64,000 bases of DNA, taken from assembly GCA_050258555.1 (NCBI GenBank), contig JBLMZA010000159.1, forward strand, positions 16,124-80,123. Direction: 5' to 3'. Shown here piece after piece: positions 58,414 to 64,000 of the stretch. The translations under genes and the position numbers were made by a program. Source of the DNA: CAISDA01 sp050258555 (GTDB lineage: Bacteria > Bacteroidota > Ignavibacteria > UBA10030 > UBA8401). Numbering within the stretch: position 1 is the first letter of the stretch; each line of letters opens with the position of its first letter. A model generated the notes under the pieces. The model saw nothing but the letters and a program-made list of their open reading frames with translations. It was not told the origin of the DNA and searched no databases.

Positions 58414-59247
58414 TCAGCGCACGATCCTTCCGGCCGGATAGGAGCCGAGATTCTTGTAGTACGTGGTCAGTTCCTGCAGATGGCTGATCGCATTGGCGAA
58501 TTCCTTCTGCGTCGGATCGCTGTCGATGTCGAGGAAAAAGAGGTATTCCCACGGCTTGCCGACGAAGGGCCGCGATTCGATCTTGAGCAGGTTGATGTTG
58601 CGCAGCGCGAAGACCGCGAGCGTCTTGAAGAGCGATCCCGGCTGATTTTTGATCGCGAAGATGAGCGACGTTTTCATGCCGCGTTTCGCCGGACCGGGCG
58701 TGCGCGAGACGACGAGGAAGCGCGTGAAGTTCCTGTGGTCGGTTTCGATGTTGGCCCGGAGGATCTTCAGTCCGTAATGCGCCGCGGCGCTGGCGCTCGC
58801 GATCGCCGCCGCATCGGTCCGCTGCTCTTCGGCGATCATTTTGGCCGCGCCCGCGGTGTCGTAAAAGGGATGTGGCGTGGCCTGTTTCAGCGTCTGCAGA
58901 AATTTGTCGGACTGTCCGAGCCCCTGGGGATGGGAATAGACATGCCGGATATCGCCGAGCTTCGTGCCCGGCAGCGCCAGCAGATTCATCGCAATGCGCA
59001 GCTTGAGCTCGCCCACGACAAACAGGGGATACTGCTGCAGCAGATCGTAATTCTGGTGGACGCTTCCGAAGAGCGAGTTCTCGATGGGCACGACGGCGTA
59101 CGCCGAGCGGCCTTCGGCAACATCGTCGAAGAGATCGCGGAACGATTCGCGCGCCGTGGGGATGCATCGCGTCTTGAAATAGGCAAGACAGGCCTGTTCG
59201 CTGAATGCGCCCGCTTCGCCCTGGAATGAGACTCTGAATTTCTTCAT
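58414..59247 (-). CDS. pheA: Prephenate dehydratase
   Basis: 277 residues, monofunctional type. The catalytic-region TRF motif is at 175-177 (RNFTRFLVV), and the N-terminal FQGEAGAFSEQA and VVPIENS boxes are intact. An ACT domain starts at about 192 (SLIFAIKNQPGSLFKTLAVF) and holds the ESRP motif for feedback by phenylalanine. It turns prephenate into phenylpyruvate. A purine-rich stretch is present before the start. The gene is 12 nt after the preceding lipoprotein gene. Confidence 0.95.
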   Translation of the reverse strand: MKKFRVSFQGEAGAFSEQACLAYFKTRCIPTARESFRDLFDDVAEGRSAYAVVPIENSLFGSVHQNYDLLQQYPLFVVGELKLRIAMNLLALPGTKLGDIRHVYSHPQGLGQSDKFLQTLKQATPHPFYDTAGAAKMIAEEQRTDAAAIASASAAAHYGLKILRANIETDHRNFTRFLVVSRTPGPAKRGMKTSLIFAIKNQPGSLFKTLAVFALRNINLLKIESRPFVGKPWEYLFFLDIDSDPTQKEFANAISHLQELTTYYKNLGSYPAGRIVR

Positions 59248-59259
59248 GGGAAATAATGG

Positions 59260-59763
59260 TTAATAATTCGATTCATCGCGCCAGCGCGTGATCTTCCAGT
59301 CATCGGACAGCTGCGCGCGCTCGAGCGAAATGTTCGCATACCCGTCCACCCGCATGATGTCGCTTGCGGTGAATGTCACGGTCAGATTGAAATTGCGCGT
59401 GAGCGTGAGCTTCAGACTGTCGCCGGCCGCGGCGATCGTCGTGTTCCAGACCAGGTCGAGCCGCTGGGCGTTCTGGAACAGGCCGTATGTCGTGCGCATG
59501 TCGTCGTCGCGGCCCCAGAACACATCGGCCCCCTTGTCGTAGTCCTTATAGACGAAGATGAAATTCGGCGCGAGCAGCTGCCCGTAGATCGTGGTGTCGC
59601 GGAACAGATAGGCCTGCTTGAAGTTCTGGAACACGCCCTCGACCGTCCGCTGGTCGCCGAGTATCGATCCGTCGATGCCCGTTCCTTCGTCGAGCTTCGG
59701 CGCGAACGGATTGACGCACGATAGGCTGAGGAAGGCGAGGATGCAGACGGCGAGGAGTCTCAT
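59260..59763 (-). CDS. Small lipoprotein of unknown function (second of a tandem pair)
   Basis: 167 residues from the ATG at 59763, which overlaps the preceding gene (ATGA). The signal peptide ends in a normal lipobox (LSLSC, Cys16). The mature part (TVEGVFQNFKQAYLFRDTTIYGQLLAPNFIFVY and LERAQLSDDWKITRWRDE) resembles an NTF2-like cone fold by strand and length, but the family is not sure. It looks related to the adjacent lipoprotein, suggesting duplication. It probably faces the periplasm. Confidence 0.7.
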   Translation of the reverse strand: MRLLAVCILAFLSLSCVNPFAPKLDEGTGIDGSILGDQRTVEGVFQNFKQAYLFRDTTIYGQLLAPNFIFVYKDYDKGADVFWGRDDDMRTTYGLFQNAQRLDLVWNTTIAAAGDSLKLTLTRNFNLTVTFTASDIMRVDGYANISLERAQLSDDWKITRWRDESNY

Positions 59764-60353
59764 TGCGCGAACGCTCCCTTGCAGTCGCTCCAGCTCGAAT
59801 CGCGCTTCGTCGTATAATCGACCCAGCGGTAGATCGTCCATGTCTGGTTCTTGTCGCGCGCGGTGTAGAAGTCGGCGCGGCCGGTGAATGTCGTCGTCAC
59901 GGTGGTGAGCCTATGCGGCACGAGCAGAAGGTATTCGGTGGAGATGATGGCTGAATCCGACTGGAAGCGCACGTATGTGGGATTCATGAATGTGACATTC
60001 GGATATCCCGACTGTGCGAGCGACGAAACGGCGTTACGGAAATAATCTGTTTCGGATGTGCGCGACCAGCGGGAGAAGACCGATGCATAGCGCACGGCCG
60101 CCTCGGGACTGGGCACGAATGTGAAGTTCCGTATGCCGTTCACCGAGTCGGAGAACAGCTTCTCATAGTCCTGTATGTTCTTCTGCTGCACGGCGGAGGT
60201 GAAGTTCTGCAGCACCATCTCCGGCGAGGAGGCGGGCGGATTGACGCCGCCGGCGCCGACAGGGGATTCCGGCTCACGCGTGTCGAATAATCCGCAGCCG
60301 TTCAGCGCGCACACCAGCAGCAGCACGGACAGAAGCAGGCGGTCAGATCGCAA
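59760..60353 (-). CDS. Small lipoprotein of unknown function (first of a tandem pair)
   Basis: 197 residues. The lipobox is LNGC (Cys20). The body begins after a Pro/Gly/Ser-rich linker and follows the layout of the neighbour (PEMVLQNFTSAVQQKNIQDYEKLFSD, then strands ending TWTIYRWVDYTTK), again like an NTF2-type fold. The start overlaps recR by 11 bp. The pair is probably co-transcribed from the recR side. Confidence 0.7.
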   Translation of the reverse strand: MRSDRLLLSVLLLVCALNGCGLFDTREPESPVGAGGVNPPASSPEMVLQNFTSAVQQKNIQDYEKLFSDSVNGIRNFTFVPSPEAAVRYASVFSRWSRTSETDYFRNAVSSLAQSGYPNVTFMNPTYVRFQSDSAIISTEYLLLVPHRLTTVTTTFTGRADFYTARDKNQTWTIYRWVDYTTKRDSSWSDCKGAFAQ

Positions 60354-60939
60354 TGCGTCCCTCCAGCGCGCGCGTCAGCGTCGCTTCATCGGAAAATTCC
60401 AGGTTGCTTCCGATGGGAACGCCGCGGGCGATGCGCGTCATTTTCACTCCGAGCGGCTTCAGCAGACGGGAAAGATAGAGCGTGGTCGTCTCGCCTTCCA
60501 CTGTCGGATTGAGCGCGAGTATGATTTCCTCCGTCTCCGGGGCGATGCGCGCAAGCAGCTCCTTGATGCGGAGATCTTCAGGTCCCACATTGTCGAGCGG
60601 CGAGAGCGCGCCGCCGAGCACATGGTAGCGGCCGCGGAACTCGTTCGTCTTCTCGATCGCCATCACGTCCGTCGGCTCTTCCACGACGCAGATCGTGTTG
60701 GCATCCCGCTTCTGGCTCGAGCAGATGACGCACGGATCGGACTCGGTGATGTTCCAGCACACCGAACAGTAGCGCACGTTATCCTTCACGCGCACCAGCG
60801 CTTGGGAGAACTTCGTCACTTCTTCGCGCGGCATCTTCAGAATGTAGAGTGCCAGACGCTGGGCGGTTTTTCGCCCGATGCCGGGCAGCTGCGAGAATTC
60901 CTCGACGAGCTGCTCGAGTGATTGTGATGTGTAGATCAT
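60343..60939 (-). CDS. recR: Recombination protein RecR
   Basis: 198 residues, the full family length. It has the N-terminal helix-hairpin-helix (LPGIGRKTAQRLA), the zinc finger C58, C61, C70, C73 (CSVC...CVIC), and a Toprim domain with CVVEEPTDVMAIEKT and LNPTVEGETT. It forms a ring with RecO and RecF and helps RecA load on gapped DNA. It follows ybaB by 6 nt, the common ybaB-recR arrangement. Confidence 0.97.
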   Translation of the reverse strand: MIYTSQSLEQLVEEFSQLPGIGRKTAQRLALYILKMPREEVTKFSQALVRVKDNVRYCSVCWNITESDPCVICSSQKRDANTICVVEEPTDVMAIEKTNEFRGRYHVLGGALSPLDNVGPEDLRIKELLARIAPETEEIILALNPTVEGETTTLYLSRLLKPLGVKMTRIARGVPIGSNLEFSDEATLTRALEGRIAI

Positions 60940-60945
60940 CGATGG

Positions 60946-61293
60946 TCAGAGCCCCGGAAAATTGAGTCCCGGAATGTTCGGAAGCATACCGCTGGTCGCC
61001 TTCGCCATTTCGGACTGGGAAAGCGCGGCCGCTTCAGCCAGCGCCTTGTTCACCGCCGCCACAATCAGGTCTTCGAGCATGTCGGCGTCGTCCGGATTGA
61101 TCACATCGCGCTCGATTTTGATCTGCAGAATCTTCTGCTTTCCGTTGGCGGTCACTTTCACCATGCCGCCGCCCGATTCCGATGTCACGGTCTTCTGTTC
61201 CAGTTCTTCCTGAACACGGGTGATTCTGGCCTGCATCTCCTGTATCTGCTTCAGCATTCCCTGCATATTGCCGCCCAAACCCGGTATGTTCAT
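60946..61293 (-). CDS. ybaB: YbaB/EbfC-family nucleoid-associated protein
   Basis: 115 residues from the ATG at 61293, with AGAGGA upstream. The family pattern is complete: MQGMLKQIQEMQARITRVQEEL at the start, GGGMVKVTANGKQKILQIKIE and DLIVAAVNKALAEA later, and a Gly/Pro end. It binds DNA as a dimer and is usually cotranscribed with recR, as here. The low-complexity N- and C-termini (IPGLGGN, IPGLNFPGL) mirror each other. Confidence 0.95.
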   Translation of the reverse strand: MNIPGLGGNMQGMLKQIQEMQARITRVQEELEQKTVTSESGGGMVKVTANGKQKILQIKIERDVINPDDADMLEDLIVAAVNKALAEAAALSQSEMAKATSGMLPNIPGLNFPGL

Positions 61294-61417
61294 GTCGATC
61301 CTCTTTTCAATTGATAGGCCATTCGTTTGATGTCGAGCATCAATATAAAAATTTACCGCTCGAAAATCCATTCCGTCGGAGGAAGGCCCGAATGCGGCTC
61401 GCATGGAGAACGAAGGG

Positions 61418-62614
61418 TCAGAAGAAATCGAGGCAATGCGGGGCCGGCAGCGCGAAGGCGTCGTCGAGGAACGAGACGTCGAAATAGGCGTCGATGAGTC
61501 CGGTATACCGCGCGGAAGTAAATGTCATAAAGCCGGCGTAGAGCTGGGCGAATGTCGAGACGGTGAGCGAGACCAGATGCGTCGTGAGCTCGTCGGAATA
61601 CTCGACAGCATCGCCGTTGAAGATCAGCGTCGCGGTCGTCGAATTTTCCGGTATCTGGTCGTCGAGGATATGGAATGTGACCACGCCCTCGGCGCGCCTG
61701 AACGTGCGCTGCTTCAGCGCCTCATGCACATCGACGATGCGCAGCATCAGCGCGTGCCCGAACTGCCCCGAGACGGGATAGAGCCCGAAGAGCATGCGCT
61801 GGCCGATATCGACCGGATCGGTGCAGAGAAGGTGGAAGTGCTCATCGGGCGCATAGGGGATGAGCAGGGGATTGTGCGTCTTATAGACGGCAAGAAAACC
61901 CAGCAGTCCGCGAAGCGCGGAAGGCGTGAGATAGACGAATTCGCGCACGATGAGCTGTTCCTTCTCATCGATGAGCATATAGCCGGTGATGCCGTCGTCT
62001 GCGTGATGGCACCAGTACGTCCACCGGTTCTTGTGCGCGCGTTTCACTTCCATCTTCCAGGCGTCTGCCGAGCGGGCGATGCAGAAGCTGCTGCGCCGGG
62101 CGAATGCGTCGTAGCATGCGCTCAACATTCCCAGCTCATGGTCGACGAGCGGATGCACGTTGTCGCGTTCCGAGAAACGTGGAATGACCGTCGAGGGCAC
62201 GTTCATCGTCTTGAGCTCGCCGATGAGGCCGTAGCCGAGCTTCTGATAGAATGACTGTTTGAAGGGATACAGAAGGGAAAGCGGGACATGCGTCGCGCGC
62301 ATGCGCGTGCAGGCTTCGGTCATGAGCGTCTTGGCGATGCCGTTCATGCGGGCTTCGGGAAGCACGGCGACGCCGCCGATGCCGCCGCTTTTCATCTGCA
62401 CGCCGCCGACGGAGACCGTATGACGGTAGAGCGTGAGCGCGCCGGCAACATGGCCGTTTTCTGCTGCCACAAGAATATCGTCGAACGTCCTGCGGGCGTT
62501 CGGCTGCAGGTCGTCGCACCATTCATCGATCGTTTTCACGACAGACGGAAAGGAGACCGCATAGAGCCGTGCGATCTCCTCCGTATCGTGTGCCGTTGCC
62601 GTGCGGATGTCCAT
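61418..62614 (-). CDS. Eis-like GNAT acetyltransferase with SCP2-like C-terminus
   Basis: 398 residues. The N-terminal GNAT domain has the acetyl-CoA pattern GGVAVLPEARMNGIAKTLM (78-96). The second half is the second GNAT-like and sterol-carrier-like fold of the Eis/enhanced-intracellular-survival group. Members acetylate amino groups on small molecules or proteins; some modify aminoglycosides. No substrate is evident from sequence. It lies between gmhA and ybaB, with a 6-nt gap to gmhA and a 124-nt gap to ybaB. Confidence 0.88.
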   Translation of the reverse strand: MDIRTATAHDTEEIARLYAVSFPSVVKTIDEWCDDLQPNARRTFDDILVAAENGHVAGALTLYRHTVSVGGVQMKSGGIGGVAVLPEARMNGIAKTLMTEACTRMRATHVPLSLLYPFKQSFYQKLGYGLIGELKTMNVPSTVIPRFSERDNVHPLVDHELGMLSACYDAFARRSSFCIARSADAWKMEVKRAHKNRWTYWCHHADDGITGYMLIDEKEQLIVREFVYLTPSALRGLLGFLAVYKTHNPLLIPYAPDEHFHLLCTDPVDIGQRMLFGLYPVSGQFGHALMLRIVDVHEALKQRTFRRAEGVVTFHILDDQIPENSTTATLIFNGDAVEYSDELTTHLVSLTVSTFAQLYAGFMTFTSARYTGLIDAYFDVSFLDDAFALPAPHCLDFF

Positions 62615-62620
62615 GGGAAT

Positions 62621-63226
62621 TTATCCGAACATTTCCTGTTCGACTTCCTGGAATATGATGTGCCCGATGGTGATGTGTCCTTCCTGGATGCGCTGCGTGT
62701 CGTTCGAGGGAACGACGATGGCGATGTCGGCCATCGCTTTCGAGGCGCCTCCGTCCTTGCCCAGGAACGCGATCGTGGTCATGCCGATCTCCCGCGCCTT
62801 GGCGAAGGCATTGTTGACGCTGGCCGAATTGCCGCTGGTGCTGATGCCGATCAGGACATCGCCCTGCTGGCCGAGCGCTTCCACCGAGCGGGCGAAGACA
62901 TTGTCGTAGCCGATGTCGTTGGCGCCCGCCGTCAGGTTTGAAGCATCGGTTGTGAGCGCGATGGCGGGCAGCGCGGGCCGTTTGATGGAGGGGGAAAGGC
63001 GTATGACGAATTCCGTGGCAAGATGCTGGGCGTCGGCGGCGCTTCCTCCGTTGCCGCACAGAAGGAGCTTCTTCTTGTTGTTGAAGGCCTTGATGATGAC
63101 GTCGATCGCCTTCGAGATGTCGGAGGAACAGGCATCGATGATCTTCAGCTTTGTCTCGGAGCTGGCTTTGAGCGAATCCTCGATGAAACGTTCACGATAC
63201 ACGAGTGTCAGGGGAAGATGTGCCAT
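62621..63226 (-). CDS. gmhA: Phosphoheptose isomerase (sedoheptulose-7-phosphate isomerase)
   Basis: 201 residues. A SIS domain with the phosphate/sugar-binding loop CGNGGSAADAQHLATEF (57-73) and the later SGNSASVNNAFAKARE is present. It makes D-glycero-D-manno-heptose 7-phosphate for lipopolysaccharide core or S-layer glycans. No other heptose gene is adjacent, so this may be a single step in a dispersed pathway. The gene lies 39 nt after the GGGP-synthase-like gene and ends 6 nt before the acetyltransferase. Confidence 0.93.
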   Translation of the reverse strand: MAHLPLTLVYRERFIEDSLKASSETKLKIIDACSSDISKAIDVIIKAFNNKKKLLLCGNGGSAADAQHLATEFVIRLSPSIKRPALPAIALTTDASNLTAGANDIGYDNVFARSVEALGQQGDVLIGISTSGNSASVNNAFAKAREIGMTTIAFLGKDGGASKAMADIAIVVPSNDTQRIQEGHITIGHIIFQEVEQEMFG

Positions 63227-63265
63227 AGGATGTGTGTCCTGTTGTTGTGGGATGAAGCTTTCCGG

Positions 63266-64000
63266 TCACACGATGGTGACGGGCGCTTCCTTGTGATGAA
63301 CGGCTGAGGCGAGTTCTTTGATCAACCGGGCGTCGCCGTTCTTCTCAAGAACAGTCCCCGTGACGATAAAGTTTGCCCCGGCGGCCGCTTTTTTCCGCGC
63401 TTCGGCCGGCGTGCCGATGCCGCCGCCGACGATCAGAGGGACGGTGGTGTAGCGCCGGATGCACGCGATCATTTCGTCGGGCACCGAGTGTTCGGCGCCC
63501 GATCCCGCTTCGAGATAGATGAATTTGAATCCGAAGATCTCGGCGGCCATGGCATGCGCCAGGGCGATATCGGGTTTGTTGCGCGGAAGCGGCTTCGTAT
63601 TGCTCATGAACTCGGCGGATGTGGTGCGGCCGGACTCCACGAGCATATACGCGGTCGAAATCGCCTCGAGGCCGAGCTTGCGGATGATCGGAGCGGCCAC
63701 GACCTGGCTGCCGATGAGATGTTCGGGATTGCGGCCGCTCAGGAGCGAAAGAAACAAAATGGCATCGGCTTCGCCTGAGACCTGCGAGACGGCGCCCGGG
63801 AAAATTATGACGGGAAGCGTCGTCGTGCGCTTGATCGTGCGGATGCATGTGTTGAACGAATCGTCGACCACAAGGCTGCCGCCGACGAGAAACGCGTCGA
63901 CGTCGGCTTCGGTGGCCGAGGCCACGAGATGTTCGAGCTGTGCCGTCTCCATCTTGTCGGGATCGATGAGCACGAGGTGCGCCGCGCCGCGGGCGCGCGA
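63266..64000 (-). CDS. Geranylgeranylglyceryl-phosphate synthase family protein (5' partial)
   Basis: The frame is open to the window edge; GTG at 63973 is not a start, since GAAHLVLIDPDK continues upstream as in the family (LLxLIDPDK). A start and about 10-20 residues are missing. The TIM-barrel motifs are in order: LIDPDK, VGGSLVV, FIYLEAGSGA, LIVGGGI and NFIVTGTVLE. Archaeal members make the first ether bond of isoprenoid lipids. FCB homologues use polyprenyl or unknown substrates. It would pair naturally with the HMG-CoA-like module elsewhere in the window, though that link is speculative. Confidence 0.88.
   Translation of the reverse strand, partial: SRARGAAHLVLIDPDKMETAQLEHLVASATEADVDAFLVGGSLVVDDSFNTCIRTIKRTTTLPVIIFPGAVSQVSGEADAILFLSLLSGRNPEHLIGSQVVAAPIIRKLGLEAISTAYMLVESGRTTSAEFMSNTKPLPRNKPDIALAHAMAAEIFGFKFIYLEAGSGAEHSVPDEMIACIRRYTTVPLIVGGGIGTPAEARKKAAAGANFIVTGTVLEKNGDARLIKELASAVHHKEAPVTIV

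Noticed and set aside
61327..61343. Small hairpin TTGATG/CATCAA in the ybaB leader
   Set aside because: Only 6 bp, AT-rich, with no further support for a regulatory role.
1..64000. tRNA, rRNA, CRISPR, insertion sequence, integrase or prophage features
   Set aside because: None could be seen when reading both strands; repeats found are limited to the short palindromes listed.

Overview
The window is about 64 kb of GC-rich bacterial chromosome, densely packed and with no rRNA, tRNA, CRISPR array, insertion sequence or phage genes visible. It looks like a member of the Fibrobacterota-Chlorobiota-Bacteroidota (FCB) superphylum, most plausibly an Ignavibacteria/Kapabacteria-like lineage. The evidence is: four secreted proteins with type IX secretion (T9SS) C-terminal sorting domains, three with a YPNPFN motif and one with a PNPF variant; a PorV/PorQ-family protein; a TonB-dependent receptor with a CarboxypepD-regulatory-like N-terminus; DUF5723, DUF3109, DUF3160 and DUF3467 family proteins; and several promoters of the Bacteroidota type (TTG, 19-20 nt, TAnnTTTn) instead of the E. 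coli -35/-10 pattern. Species assignment is inference.

Layout. 1-4738: end of a membrane protein, an HGSNAT-like acyltransferase, rmuC, a Gfo/Idh/MocA oxidoreductase and a sorbosone-dehydrogenase-like secreted protein. 4787-8142: udk, an M16 peptidase, ald and a strong terminator. 8231-13158: nuoG-nuoH-nuoI (an isolated part of complex I) and comM. 13279-22562: envelope block with a T9SS cargo, a large TonB-dependent receptor, a second T9SS cargo, a PorV/PorQ protein and two small outer-membrane barrels, closed by a terminator. 22652-28123: receiver-histidine kinase, isoaspartyl peptidase, rsmB, a TPR lipoprotein, DUF58 and a methyltransferase. 28164-28642: a small cytochrome c on the minus strand. 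28834-31793: a regulator remnant, then a KASIII-like / SCPx-type thiolase / DUF35 set. 31815-36477: two large T9SS cargo proteins. 36550-44372: uvrA, a CBM9-like protein, a barrel protein, a PLP decarboxylase (minus) and dnaG. 44467-47406 (minus): gltA, a HIT protein and icd, i.e. two TCA-cycle enzymes together. 47535-53361: TPR protein, DUF3467, a large envelope protein and a DUF5723 protein. 53425-57476 (minus): DUF3109-rpoN-hslV-hslU. 57507-64000 (minus): ftsX, pheA, two lipoproteins, recR, ybaB, an Eis-like acetyltransferase, gmhA and a geranylgeranylglyceryl-phosphate-synthase homologue that runs off the window edge.

Most genes are housekeeping (NADH dehydrogenase, TCA cycle, DNA repair, replication primase, sigma-54, proteolysis) interleaved with surface-export functions. 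The most unusual set is 29060-31793: a KASIII-fold protein that keeps the nucleophilic Cys but has Thr and Tyr where FabH has catalytic His and Asn, a thiolase with an intact active site, and a DUF35 OB-fold protein that has lost all zinc-ribbon cysteines. The arrangement recalls the archaeal thiolase/HMG-CoA-synthase/DUF35 complex, and the window also carries a GGGP-synthase homologue. Smaller points of interest are a repeated intergenic palindrome (three exact copies), three intergenic hairpins with different stems but related loops, and near-leaderless promoters in front of dnaG and the rpoN operon.
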